Shown: positions 1-9,134, numbered from the stretch's first letter. The stretch: DNA of 21,111 nt from Mesostigma viride (GCA_009746045.1 RPFO01001020.1:1-21111); one strand, 5' to 3'. Notes: generated from the sequence alone by a model not told the origin. Program-made: numbers and translations.

Positions 1-241
1 TTCATAACTCATCTACTTCACGTAGATATTTTTTTATCCTAAAGAAATCGGTCCATTTTTTCAGGAAAACAGAAAAAGGGCGGGCATTTTCGCGAGGTCG
101 GGTCAGGTCCGCTGCATTTTGCAGTGGACCCCCAAAAAGTCACACCGGAAACTTATCGAAAACGGCGACAGTGTAGTTCAAGGTAAGCCGCTCGCACGGT
201 TCTATGACTAATTCAAAAAATTTTGACCGAAAAACTTTTTG
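1..241. other. gene-free left edge with a small hairpin
   Basis: No credible coding region. The only clear structure is an imperfect hairpin at 106-130, in which GGTCCGCTGCA pairs with TGCAGTGGACC (one mismatch) around a three-base loop. The rest is low-complexity A/T-rich sequence. Confidence 0.4.
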
Positions 242-1930
242 TTAACCCCTAAATGGTCTTGCTGCCGATTTTCCGCCAAAAATCGAGTTCCAGCCGATGC
301 ATCGGCCCCTTCTCGGGGGACCAGATGCCGCGAAATCTATTGAGAATTAGGAAAAGTTTAGCTGAGAAGATCGAAAGTTTATAAAATTCTTCACAGCATG
401 GTACTAGGGTTTGCATACTTCTGACAAAGTTATAGAGGTGTTCTGGCCGGTCAAAGTACAAGGGGTCAGGGTACTTTTTCACGTAGAACGTGCATTCCGG
501 AAAACGACGACGATGGCGGCTTGCGCACACGCATGGCATTTACGTTTTCGTTCGAATTTTCAGGCCAAACTTAGGATATTGGTTTTATACGTCCTAAAGA
601 TCATACAGGCCAATTTTTTGTTCGCGGAATGCCATTTGATAGGTGTCGGCAGCGTTCTTGCTGGAAAAAACTGCGATCAGGCCGGACGATAGAAACGTTG
701 ACAGCAATACCTTTACGGCGTATTTTAAAGGACATATTGGTTTTTTGTACTTTTTATGATACATAGTAGTCGTAAACGTGCAAGGGTGGCCAGAAATCGC
801 CGAATCCAGCGACCATGCTGCACAACTTTGGTGTGCCGAAATGCGCCATTTTGCGGCCACCGCCTGGGCCAAGGTAACGCCATCCATGCCTGGTAAAGCT
901 TAAGCATCGTTTTCCTATCGATGTTTTACGTTATATATACGTTCTAGCTTGTGTAGCACATTTCTTTTGCATTATTCATGCTCTTTCTTGACCCTGGCCT
1001 GGCCCCTTTCTAAAACACCCTTTTTAGATGCTTCCCTCAGTCAGTTGACCTGCCACAGGGTGATGGTGATAAGTTTTAGAGGCTGTATGGGTTTGAATAC
1101 CTCCATATATGTTTGTTATACATTTCCCATACACATATTGCATGAGTGTGAGGCAGTTGGCTGGTCTCTGTGGCATCATCAAGCACGTAACTGGTGAGTA
1201 AAAGCTTCCCATTGACAGCATGTGCCACCAGGTGTGCTGGCCATCACCTGGCAAGCTATAGCAGCTTAGGCCTAGTTTATCCTTGCTAGGGCAGGCTGAA
1301 ATAGGCTCAACATCACTAGTTTGTTGGTGGCTGTCTCCTAGAATGCATGCCTTGCGTAGGGTATCCGTACCACGTTACCTACGAGCATGGACAAGGTGGC
1401 ACCTGCACATAGGTGCCATGTAAGGGCAGTGTGATGATGCAGTTATGTTTCCCCATCATTGTGGAAGGGAAATGTATTGTTTGGCATGGTTGGTGGCCAT
1501 ATTAGTAGGTAGTATGCCCACCCCTACCCCCTTGGTTGCTTTTTACCAACGGTACCCCTATGGGCTGTACTGGGTGTAACTGCTGGTATACCCACCCAAA
1601 TGATGACCCCAATGGCTCAAACTGTTCAGCAACTAATTGTTTATCATCCCTGAAGTGGTAGGTGCCTAGGTCTTATAACATAATTCAAAATGCACATTCT
1701 ACCAAAAATGAAAACGCGCGTCTTGACCCCCCTGACTTTGACGGCAGTTATATATGGCCTACCCTGCATATATGTGAGGTTGTGATATACCAACCCGAAG
1801 GGCAACTCATGGACATGCTTGGCCCCCAAGGACAGCCATTGGATATGGGTGGGTTGGATGGCATCTGGTTTGCAAAATTGTGAAGATCCAGCCGATTTAT
1901 CGGCAGGATCTCAGACCATTTAGGGGTTAA
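242..1930. mobile_element. possible non-autonomous element bounded by 18-bp inverted repeats
   Basis: TTAACCCCTAAATGGTCT at 242-259 recurs exactly, inverted, at 1913-1930. Weaker related sequence lies just inside each end: CTGCCGAT and a CCAGCCGAT-2 nt-ATCGGC block at about 291-306 and 1888-1904. The ~1.65-kb interior has only short overlapping ORFs, no recognisable transposase and no protein domain. No target-site duplication is visible. It may be an old MITE-like element or simply two inverted copies of a short repeat. The right end lies 20 bp from the breakpoint of the outer inverted repeat. Confidence 0.35.
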
Positions 1931-1949
1931 AACGACTGCCATTGTAAAT

Positions 1950-2104
1950 CTACAAAAACCTAAAGTGACCCCCTTTTGGAGGGCTGACAGACATGCACAG
2001 GACTTGGACAAATGACATGGCATTCCTCGTGGTAAAGCATGGAAATAAACACATGTAATGATATTTATTAATGAAACAATTCTTTATTCCAGATTATATT
2101 GCAT
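1950..2104. repeat. outer inverted repeat, left copy
   Basis: This segment is the reverse complement of 16246-16388 at high identity, with a short deletion in the right copy at the position of about 1993-2010. It contains the polyadenylation region of the left chromo-like gene. Homology stops at 1950, where the right copy runs into the LamG-like gene instead. It also stops at 2104, where the two chromo-like cassettes begin to differ. It is the outermost symmetric part of the giant palindrome. Confidence 0.85.
2083..2088 (-). terminator. AATAAA polyadenylation signal of left chromo-like gene
   Basis: TTTATT on the plus strand reads AATAAA on the minus strand, about 60 nt past the stop codon at 2147. 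The identical signal is present in the mirror copy at 16262-16267. Confidence 0.6.
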
Positions 2105-2146
2105 CATTACATTGCATTGGTCACACGTAAACCTTGTCAGTACTAT

Positions 2147-3291
2147 TTACTGGTCCTCATCATCAGAGGATCCCTCCTTTTGATTTCCCTCATCAGGGAT
2201 GAAGGGCATGTCCTTGGTTCCTCTCCCCTGAGTCTTTCTGGCCTGCTCAGCAGCAGCAGCCTGATCAATGGCAGCCTGCTCAAAAGCAGCCTGCTTGGCA
2301 GCCAGCTTGGCTGCCTGCTTGGCAGCTTGCTTGGCAGCGCGCCTGGCAGCTCTATCAGGATCAAGTTGCTCGTCAGGAACAGGCTGCTGCCCCCCCAGAA
2401 GCGGCTGGTCAATAAAAACAGGTTGCTGCACGTAAAATGACCCCTGCTGGGGAGCAGGCTGCTGCAAAAAAACAGATGCCTGCTGGGGAGCTGGCTGGAA
2501 TACTGGCTGGGGAGCTGGCTGGAATACTGGCTGGGGAGCTGGCTGGGCAACAGGTACATACACAGCAGCCTGTCTTGCGATGAGGTCAGCCAGCTGCTTT
2601 TGCACTGCTGCCTTCTCTTCTTCTGACTTCTTGAGCCGCTCTGCAATCTCATCTGAATCCATCTTGGTCTTGGGAGGCGTTTCGTTGTGCGAAGGTTCGT
2701 CGTTGCTCTGATAGCTCTGCTCTTGTTCGTCTTGTTCCACCGTCTGTGGGCGGCTCTCACGTCGAAGCCGCTTTGTTTGCGGCTCGTGTGCTGCATTGCG
2801 CTCTGCCTGGATTTCATTCCAGCGCCGCCTAACATCGGTGTGGTCGGCCCTGTTTCCAGCCTTGCACTTCGCCTTGGTGCTGACAAAATCCTGCACAAAC
2901 GAGGCTACTGCTGCGTCGCAGTTGCTTGCAAGCATGTCGATAGGCTCCCAGCTGAATTTCTGTATTTTCTGACCTTTGACGGCGCATTCCATAAGGTGTT
3001 CTTTCGTAAAATCCCACTCAATCAGGAGCAAGAGATTGTCGCCTTCGAACTTTGCATCTGAAATAGAAGCTATCTCCCATTCATCACGCTCCTTGTGAGG
3101 AAGCCCATAGCCAGATGGGCCGACATCGGTCTGCATCATGGCACGCTTTTCCTCCCTGACCTTGACACGCTTACTTTTCGTGTCTGCATATTCTTCTTGT
3201 GAAAAGTGGACTCCATCTTGTGGAGCCGCCGCCCCACATGGGTAAAAAGGGACGTGAGCGGTATTTTCTTTAAAATAGTTTCATGATCCAT
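2147..3291 (-). pseudogene. chromodomain-like protein, left paralog, single frameshift near the N-terminus
   Basis: The long open part is 3139-2147 (330 aa). Its N-terminal region has the chromodomain pattern: an EIASISDAKFEG strand, LLLLIEWDF, SWEPIDML, then a C-x10-F helix (about residues 20-80). An R-x2-W helix (RRRWNEIQ), a basic KRLRRESR patch, a charged coiled coil, 8-residue PAPQPVFQ repeats, an Ala/Gln/Lys-rich stretch and an acidic tail follow. Upstream, an ATG at 3291 opens another frame (MDHETILKK...) that aligns with the N-terminus of the right paralog. Joining the two frames at about 3188-3201 gives exactly the same spacing as the right protein (24 residues from GRRL/GKRL to KRV/DRV), so one base appears missing. 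The cause is decay or a sequencing error. A shorter protein from 3139 remains possible. Likely nuclear; chromatin binding is inferred from fold pattern only. Confidence 0.6.
2494..2545 (-). repeat. 24-bp coding tandem repeat (PAPQPVFQ)
   Basis: About two and a half copies of a 24-bp unit (CTGGCTGGAATACTGGCTGG plus GGAG) encode the repeated octapeptide in the left chromo-like protein. The right paralog has no counterpart. Confidence 0.7.
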
Positions 3292-3336
3292 GGCTGCCTG
3301 CCACAAATTCCTCCTTGTATGCTCGACAGGCCTTTG

Positions 3337-3347
3337 CTTTTATTTAT
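3337..3347 (-). promoter_or_regulatory. TATA-like box of left chromo-like gene
   Basis: ATAAATAAAAG on the minus strand lies about 46 nt upstream of the ATG at 3291. This supports 3291 rather than 3139 as the original start. The surrounding 3292-3471 has no gene; it includes two GACTGGCCAG direct repeats around 3370-3410. Confidence 0.4.
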
Positions 3348-3782
3348 TGTTAAAAGCCTTCATGGCGGCGACTGGCCAGTGGGTCGACCGCAAGGGCCGA
3401 CTGGCCAGGGCGAATCTATTTATACAAGTCCGTGGCTTGCCAGTAACTACAATTATGAATTGTGAGCGCCACTCCGTTGGTACTTTGTCAGTAATTAAAA
3501 TTGCACAAGTCCCGAGCACCGTGTCATACGCCCTTACTTCTGTCGTACGCAGTACCGGCGCGGCGTTAGGCGTGTTTCTGTGCAAAGTCCCGAATTTTCA
3601 CCAAGTCCTGGGCACTAAGGGGGCCGTGCTAGTAAGTGTAGCTCCTAAACGGCTAAGTCTTTTTGAATTCTGTCACTTGCACCCTGTTTGTATGCTCAGT
3701 ATATGCTACGTACCTATTGCATTTGTTAATTGGCCTATTTATAATGCATGAGATGTGAGGACTCTTTGTTTACGTAAACGCT

Positions 3783-3788
3783 TTTATT
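3783..3788 (-). terminator. AATAAA signal of left F-box-like gene
   Basis: TTTATT on the plus strand, 60 nt beyond the stop of the extended frame at 3849. It is mirrored at 13960-13965, and its position fits the longer (frameshifted) product slightly better than the short one. Confidence 0.55.
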
Positions 3789-3848
3789 AGAAAATAAAAT
3801 ACAGTAATCATTTCAACACTCCTTTTCTCAATGTAGGAGTGGAAGTAC

Positions 3849-4567
3849 TTATTTGTACATCGCATGCGCCTTCCTCCGTTCATGGCTTGGCTTCAAAAGG
3901 CTGCACTCCCTGCAGCTGACATAGCCATTGGCCAGTTGGTTCTTCCACACGTCTAACTCCCAATTGCACAGTTCCTCCATCTTCTGCATCCGGGGGGGCG
4001 GTGGTGAGGAGCCACGCTTGTCTCGAGGGCCTTGCGCACCGCCTCCTTCATGCGATTGATGAGCTCGAGACCGTGCTCTTCTGCCGTGCGTTCCTTCTCG
4101 AGATCCGGCACGGACTTGATGTACTCGTGAGCGACAAGGTCAGCGTCGTGTCCGAAGACGATGACAGCCCAGAACATCTTGTCAAACACATTCTGGGCAA
4201 GGCACGCCAGATGCTTCCTGTAGCAGTGAGCCTCGGCGACCCACCTCTTCGCTTGACGGAGAAAGATATAGGGCTTCTTGCCAATCAGCAACCGCTTGCA
4301 CATCTTGAGATCGCATGAAGTCATGTGGCGCAGCTCGCCAGGGTTCCTTCGGCGTCTGCGGGAGCGCATCTGAATCTCCTTCTCAATGGCATTCAGCAGC
4401 TCAGTGGCTTCGATCGTCTTTTCCTCTTTCACCTTCTCAAACTGGACCTGCGTGGCCTTGTTGATTCCACACAGTTTGGGCCACGAGAGCTCCACGAGGC
4501 GGTGCACGATTTCTGCAGGCAGGCTGTCGAAGGTGGCAGCCATAGCTGGTTTCGCGGAGTCAGCCAT
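3849..4567 (-). CDS. F-box-like small protein with conserved C7 slip site, left copy
   Basis: Start chosen at the ATG at 4567 (MADSAKPAMAATF), since the longer open frame upstream runs through GC-rich promoter DNA. Frame 0 ends at 3953 (204 aa). Residues 13-29 (FDSLPAEIVHRLVELSW) resemble the first helix of an F-box, the Skp1-binding motif of SCF ubiquitin ligases; the match is short. The rest is helical, with an RSRRRRR basic patch. At 3992-3998 a run of seven G (C7 in the sense strand) precedes a second open frame to 3849, encoding 47 more residues with C-x17-C-x2-C-x6-H-x5-H spacing. A -1 shift on the C7 run joins both parts. The 204-residue product is identical in the right-arm copy. F-box role is tentative. 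Confidence 0.7.
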
Positions 4568-4631
4568 AGCTGTTTTCGTGGTAGTGGTGGATGGAGAGGA
4601 GGATAGCTGCGAGAGTTGTTGCGTCTCGCGA

Positions 4632-4639
4632 CTTAATAG
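4632..4639 (-). promoter_or_regulatory. TATA-like TATTAAG box, left F-box-like gene
   Basis: CTATTAAG on the minus strand, about 65 nt before the ATG at 4567 and shared with the mirror copy (13109-13116). It is a weak TATA variant. Confidence 0.35.
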
Positions 4640-4681
4640 ACGAAGGGATATCCACAGCTGCCACGGGATTGGTCCGCGTCC

Positions 4682-4727
4682 TGTGGATAAGCGCGGCGCG
4701 AGCGCGACGCGCGCGTCCTGTGGATAA
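4682..4727 (-). promoter_or_regulatory. paired TTATCCACA boxes upstream of left F-box-like gene
   Basis: TGTGGATAA occurs at 4682-4690 and 4719-4727, 37 bp apart, inside duplicated CGCCGCGCTTATCCACAGG blocks. A third, 8-base, site lies closer to the gene. The string equals the bacterial DnaA-box consensus, but the setting is eukaryotic, so a local transcription factor site is more likely. Confidence 0.4.
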
Positions 4728-5003
4728 GCGCGGCGCAAATACGGAACGGCGCGGCGCGAGTACGGACCGGTGCACGTCCACGGGATTCTGCCACGTGGCA
4801 CGTGCCATTCCCCGTGGTGACGGCGCCAGAAGTATAAATATAAAACCGCGCCAAATTCAAATTTTTGCCAAGTCTCAACGGCTAAGTATTATTAAATTTG
4901 GACACTTGGGACGTGTGCAATTGTTAATTTTACTTTGATTGCAAGCATGGAAAATAAGACATGATGTTCGTGTGAATTGTTTTCATTAAAAATATAATTA
5001 CTC

Positions 5004-5009
5004 TTTAAT
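5004..5009 (-). terminator. ATTAAA polyadenylation signal of left two-RING gene
   Basis: TTTAAT on the plus strand, 42 nt past the stop at 5051; the same signal is mirrored at 12739-12744. Bases 4740-5003 between this gene and the F-box-like promoter are gene-free and A/T-rich near 4850-5000. Confidence 0.45.
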
Positions 5010-5050
5010 TGTACACAAGTCCACGGGACTAGAGAGATTCTCTGAACTAT

Positions 5051-6315
5051 TTACAGGGCACGCGGGGCGGCCAGTTGGTTCATGACAGCTGCATAGCAGG
5101 ACTCTGCGGAGTCGTAGCGGAAAAACGGGAAGCACAGGTCGTGCTTGGAGTCCTTGCCCTCGCAGATGGGGCAGGAGACACTCTTGGTGCCAGCCTCCCG
5201 CAGAGTGTCGAGGACGCACTCGCTGCAGACGACGTCGTTGTCGATGCTGTGGCCGTTGGCGGTGAAGAGGTAGTGCGCCTTCTTGTTGCACACCTTGCAG
5301 GTCTTGGAGGGCACGTCCAACTGGTGGTTGCAGCCCATCTGCTTGCTGGCAGCCTTGACGCCGCAGAACTTGTTCTTCAGATGCTCGAACTCCTTGGTGC
5401 CGGGAGTGACGGTGCTGGTGAGGTTGGACTCGGACAGCGTGAAAGAGACGAAGCTGAGGTGGGAGACATAGTTGCGCTTCTCGCACTCCCACTTGATCCT
5501 GGAGATCTCCTTGGTGAAGTCGCTCTTGAAGTTCTCGATGTCGACCTTGGGCTTCTTGATGGCGTCGTTGAACAGCCCGCAAGACCTCAGGTAGTCGTTT
5601 GTGTCCTCCTGCTTCCTCTTGTAGCCACCGCGAAGAAAGGGCTGGTCGCGCTCCTCGACCTTGACGTTGACCTTGCCAGGGTCGGTGGGGCCGGTGAGAG
5701 CAAAGTTCGGCTCAGAGACGGTGTAGGTGCCTGGCGTGGGCCACTTGATGAACTCGGCGGTGTCCTCCATATCCGGGTAGATCTGGAGCAGCTCGGGGAA
5801 CCTCTTCTTCGTCCGCTCGTGCTCGAACGCGAACTGCTCGAATGCGGGGTCCCAGCAGCTGATGCAGTGCTCGGCCTTGCCGTTGCAGTCGATCTTGAGG
5901 AGATCCACACGAGTCGGCTTCTTGCACTTGGCGCAGTCCTTCGTGGGGATGCTCTTCAGCATGTTGTTCTGCTGAAGGTACTCGCACGAGTCGCAGAAAT
6001 GGCCGTCGCAGGGGAAAAGCTGTGATTGTTGCGCATCTTGTAATCCTCGTCAAACTCGCAGAAGTGCTTGAGAGACCTCATCTTGTCGCAGCCGACGCAG
6101 CGAATGCGCTTCTTGTTCATCATGATGTTGCTCGTCTCGTAGTGATCCATCATGTCGTTCAAAACGCTGCGAGAAGCCTCAGGAAGGTGGACTTCGCATG
6201 CATGCTCGCCGGTGACTGGGTGGAAAAGAATGTTGAAGTGGCGAGTTTTCTTGACTTTGGGAGCACTGTGCGGCCCACGCTGGCGAGGAGCAGAGATGGC
6301 GGAGGAGGTAGCCAT
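5051..6315 (-). pseudogene. two-RING zinc-binding protein, left copy, frameshifted inside the first RING
   Basis: Mirror of the intact gene at 11432-12697. The plus-strand G run at 6011-6014 has four bases where the right arm has five C (11733-11737), so the frame from ATG 6315 shifts at about codon 102. This is immediately before the C-x2-H-x-C-x2-C part of the first RING-like cluster, and the shifted frame soon stops. The downstream part remains open to 5051 (ATG at 5962, 303 aa) and could make an N-terminally truncated protein with only the second cluster. Apart from the shift the copy is nearly identical (one visible change, Thr for Asn in ESNLTSTV). A homopolymer sequencing error would make it intact. 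Its TATA box is better than the right copy's. Confidence 0.8.
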
Positions 6316-6394
6316 TGGAGCTGGTTGGTTTTGGTTGCTGAGAGAGCTGGGTGGATGCGAGTGGGATGCGAGGCGAGGTGGTGCAAGTCCTGCA

Positions 6395-6400
6395 TTTATA
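6395..6400 (-). promoter_or_regulatory. TATA box of left two-RING gene
   Basis: TATAAA on the minus strand, 80 nt upstream of the ATG at 6315 and directly abutted by a CCCGTGG motif (6402-6408); another motif lies at 6418-6424. The right copy reads TATAGA. Confidence 0.6.
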
Positions 6401-6509
6401 CCCACGGGGCTGCAATTCCCGTGGTCTAGAAGAATTCAGCAGATCGACGGCTCGTGGCTCGCCACGAGGTTTGTAACGGGAAACGGTATGACGGTTACGA
6501 GGAAAATTT

Positions 6510-6948
6510 CCCGTGGCCATACATTTTGAGCGTTATTTTGCCACGGGATTTGTAACGTAAAAAATCTTTCCCCGTGGCAAAAATATCCGACAGTTACTTT
6601 GCCGCGGGACCGGAATCGGATTTTTTTCTGTCCCCGTGGACGGATATTTTCGAGCGTTATTTTGCCACGGGATTTGTAACGTAAAAATCTTTCCCGTGGC
6701 AGAAATATCCGACAGTTACTCTGCCACGGGGCCCGAATCGGTTTTTTTTTCTGTCCCCGTGGACGGATATTTTCGAGCGTTATTTTGCCACGGGATTTGT
6801 AACGTAAAAAATCTTTCCCCGTGGCAGAAATATCCGACAGTTACTCTGCCACGGGGCTCAAAACCGAAAATCCTTAATCCCCGTGGACGGATATTTCTGA
6901 CCGTTATGCTGCCACGGGATTTGTAACGTAAAAAAACGCGTCCCGTGG
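6510..6948. promoter_or_regulatory. phased alternating CCCGTGG/CCACGGG array in a divergent promoter (left)
   Basis: Fifteen 7-mers start at 6510, 6541, 6571, 6602, 6633, 6665, 6693, 6724, 6756, 6788, 6818, 6849, 6880, 6912 and 6942. Intervals are 28-32 bp (mean about 31), close to three helical turns. Orientation alternates strictly; the site at 6602 is the symmetric variant CCGCGGG. Four sites make one ~124-bp tandem unit, repeated three times plus a partial. The array separates the divergent two-RING and RING/TRAF genes, so it is probably a shared upstream regulatory region bound by a dimeric or cooperatively binding protein. No known factor is identified. Confidence 0.85.
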
Positions 6949-7065
6949 ATAAGGTTTCGGCGCATAAACGACGAACGCGCTTCCACGTAGCCAGATTGCC
7001 CGTGCAAGACCACGTAGATAGCCTGGCAGCCACGGGACCGTCTCGTCAACCAAGGCCTGCGCAGG

Positions 7066-7072
7066 TATAAAG
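7066..7072 (+). promoter_or_regulatory. TATA box of left RING/TRAF gene
   Basis: TATAAAG lies 80 nt before the ATG at 7146, with a CCACGGG motif about 30 bp upstream at 7031-7037. This is the same architecture as the divergent two-RING gene. Confidence 0.65.
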
Positions 7073-7145
7073 ACCAGACTTCCTCGTCTCCTCGCCACTC
7101 GCTCACCTCACATCAGCTCAGCACACCAAAACTCTCTCACTGGAT

Positions 7146-8420
7146 ATGGCTTCCCGCCCCAGATACGCAGCTAGCTACAACTTTGGCCGTGGTGTTACTG
7201 GAGCTAGTGGCAGTGGCAGTGGAAGTGGCAGGGGAAAGCGACGTGCTGCGAGGAACACGGCTACTGGAGAAGCAGGTTTGTGACGAGCCTTTGTTTTTTT
7301 GCACCCAAAAGCGCTTTTTCTTGTCGTTTCCGCCTTTTGGTACTCATTTCTTGTTATGTTTTCTTGCCCCCACACACCCGTGCATGCAGAACTGACCGCT
7401 GAACAACGGCAGCTTCACAGGGCTAACAAGCCTGTGCCCGTGCACGATAATCACGGGGACTTCGACACAAGAAACAACGTGTTTCCCTATCTGGAGAACA
7501 CTTTCAAGGTGGCGAAGCTCGTCCTGGACTTGAGCAAGATCGAATGCGCCATTTGCGCGGAGGAGAGAGACAAGTATGTCACTCTCATGCTGGAGAACGA
7601 GCCCGCGCACGCATGCTCCATCATCATCTGCGACACCTGTGCCACTACCAAGCTTCACACGTTCAGAAACCAGTGCCCGCAGTGCCGCAAGCCGCTGAGC
7701 TCGTCTGGGCAGCTGTTCGTCCCCAACCCGCAGCTCAACAGCCTGGCGTCGAGGACGCAGTACAGGGCCTGCGAACACCCCGGCTGCTTTACGATCATCC
7801 CAAGCAACATGATGGCGGCGCACGAGGAGGAGTGCGAGTACAACGTCTACACCTGTGGCAACACCGTCTCGTTCCGCCTGCTGGACAACGAGACGCTTTC
7901 TTCCAAGATGTGCTGCGGCTATGAGGGCAAGAAACGCGCCGTCGAGGAGCACATGGAGACTTGCCCGGAGGCTGAGTCTGCGAAGAAGCTTAGCGCAATG
8001 ATGGGCGTGTTTGACAAGGTGGAGGCGCTCTCAGCTGCAATGGAGCGCGACAGCCCAGACGTCTTCAAGCGCATGGCTCAGTTGTTTGGGGTGACCACGG
8101 AGAAGGCCAGGCGCATCCTTGCCAGCCTGCCTGGAGCGAGTGCTGCCGGCCCTTCTTCCCAGCGTGCTCCTCGTCCAGGGGAAGCAGTGGACACAGCAAT
8201 CCCCGTCGACGCCCCCACTGACCCAATCAGTGATCTCGTGGACGCCATAGACGCTGACGCTGCTGCACAGGGCGTCGACGACGAGGCTGCAGACCCCACC
8301 TGGACTCCGGCTGGCAACAGGACGACTGAACAGTTACAGCTGACAGCATTGGATGTCAAAAACCCCTCTAGTTTAGAGACAAGGGCCATAGTTAGAAACC
8401 AGCCCATCCACGGGGTTTAG
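7146..8420 (+). CDS. RING plus TRAF/SIAH-type zinc-finger protein (candidate E3 ubiquitin ligase), left copy, one intron
   Basis: Two exons, 7146-7275 and 7390-8420 (386 aa), join in frame through a GT-AG intron. Exon 1 encodes a Gly/Ser/Arg-rich leader starting MASRPRYAAS. Residues 96-142 form a RING-like cluster (C-x2-C, H-x-C, C-x2-C, C-P-x-C); residues 171-199 resemble a TRAF/SIAH zinc finger (C-x4-C-x11-H-x3-C), and a second C/H cluster follows. The family normally transfers ubiquitin from E2 to substrate; activity here is inferred. Relative to the right copy, one G is missing at about 8318-8319, so GNEDD-stop becomes GNRTTEQ and the protein gains 31 different C-terminal residues before an in-frame TAG. 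It is transcribed toward the palindrome centre. Confidence 0.85.
7276..7389 (+). other. spliceosomal intron in left RING/TRAF gene
   Basis: 114 nt with GTTTGT at the 5' end, a T/C-rich 3' part and CATGCAG at the 3' end. Exon 1 would otherwise stop at TGA within five bases. Splicing rejoins codon GAA (Glu44). The boundaries are conserved in the right arm. The open frame beginning inside it at 7299 is incidental. Confidence 0.85.
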
Positions 8421-8470
8421 GTGACAGGCAGTAGAAGAAACACACCCCACACACTGGGGACTTGGACAGG

Positions 8471-8511
8471 AAAGATGTGGATGTTTGTAATAAAGATGTG
8501 GATGTTTGCAA
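8471..8511 (+). repeat. tandem duplication around the poly(A) signal
   Basis: AAAGATGTGGATGTTTG occurs twice, 21 bp apart, in the 3' region of the left RING/TRAF gene and likewise in the mirror copy. The AATAAA signal spans the junction of the two units. Confidence 0.75.
8489..8494 (+). terminator. AATAAA polyadenylation signal, left RING/TRAF gene
   Basis: AATAAA lies 69 nt past the TAG at 8418-8420 and before the central symmetric region. Confidence 0.6.
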
Positions 8512-8636
8512 AACCAGTTTGAAAAAATATCTAAGCTGCACATTAGTATAAGTATGGTAAGTTTCCAGCAGGCCACGTGGCAGCCACAAAGCCCGACCCC
8601 GTGGTAGCCTGCGCAGTACGGATCCCGTAGGAATCC

Positions 8637-8986
8637 ACGAGATATTTCGAGATATTTCCGAGATATTTTAGATATTTTCAGATATTTTGAAAATATCCCA
8701 GGGACCCCGTGGACTCCCAGGGGAATCGTAACCGAAAATCGGACTCGCGGCCGGCGATCGGAGGAGCCACCACGGGAAAACCCGTTTTTTTTTCGGGTGT
8801 GTCCTCAGAACGTTCTGAGGACACACCCGAAAAAAAAACGGGTTTTCCCGTGGTGGCTCCTCCGATCGCCGGCCGCGAGTCCGATTTTCGGTTACGATTC
8901 CCCTGGGAGTCCACGGGGTCCCTGGGATATTTTCAAAATATCTGAAAATATCTAAAATATCTCGGAAATATCTCGAAATATCTCGT
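8637..8986. repeat. palindrome core with AT-rich GATATTT repeats
   Basis: 8637-8698 carries successive GATATTT-type units about 10-11 bp apart, mirrored at 8925-8986. Between them is GC-rich sequence with CCCGTGG motifs and T9/A9 tracts. The exact centre is AACGTT at 8809-8814 within CCTCAGAACGTTCTGAGG, with no spacer. The 8421-9291 interval is the gene-free convergent zone between the two RING/TRAF genes. Confidence 0.9.
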
Positions 8987-9128
8987 GGATTCCTACGGGA
9001 TCCGTACTGCGCAGGCTACCACGGGGTCGGGCTTTGTGGCTGCCACGTGGCCTGCTGGAAACTTACCATACTTATACTAATGTGCAGCTTAGATATTTTT
9101 TCAAACTGGTTTTGCAAACATCCACATC

Positions 9129-9134
9129 TTTATT
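9129..9134 (-). terminator. AATAAA signal, right RING/TRAF gene
   Basis: TTTATT on the plus strand, mirror of the left signal, about 160 nt past the stop codon at 9292. Confidence 0.55.

Larger units (their letters stand above)
3472..8811. repeat. left arm of giant spacerless palindrome
   Basis: Mirrors 8812-15131. Near the centre, paired coordinates sum to 17623. Farther out the sum becomes 17622 (two extra bases and one missing base in the left arm near the gene end), then about 17747-17748 beyond the promoter array (one extra ~125-bp unit on the right). Encoded proteins are almost identical, so divergence is low. The arm holds an F-box-like gene, a two-RING gene (broken here) and a RING/TRAF gene. 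Bases 3472-3848 are gene-free and contain three AAGTCC-type repeats. Confidence 0.95.

Noticed and set aside
1748-2023. 91-aa minus-strand ORF sharing a peptide with 16327 onward
   Set aside because: The shared peptide comes from the outer inverted repeat, is 3' untranslated sequence in both copies, and then runs into unrelated DNA.
3290-3751. 153-aa plus-strand ORF in the left flank
   Set aside because: It crosses the promoter of the left chromo-like gene and the palindrome boundary, has no domain, and is not open in the mirror arm.
6510-6948. CRISPR-like array
   Set aside because: Repeats are 7-bp motifs in alternating orientation and the intervening sequence is itself repeated every 124 bp. 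There are no cas-like genes and the genome is eukaryotic.
7299-7389. Start of the RING/TRAF gene at 7299 with a hydrophobic, signal-peptide-like N-terminus
   Set aside because: The segment lies within a GT-AG intron. Exon 1 from 7146 joins in frame and has a well-placed TATA box.
8678-8945. Two identical 78-aa ORFs on opposite strands across the palindrome centre
   Set aside because: They encode the same peptide only because the DNA is self-complementary there. The interval is a convergent intergenic core with no promoter.
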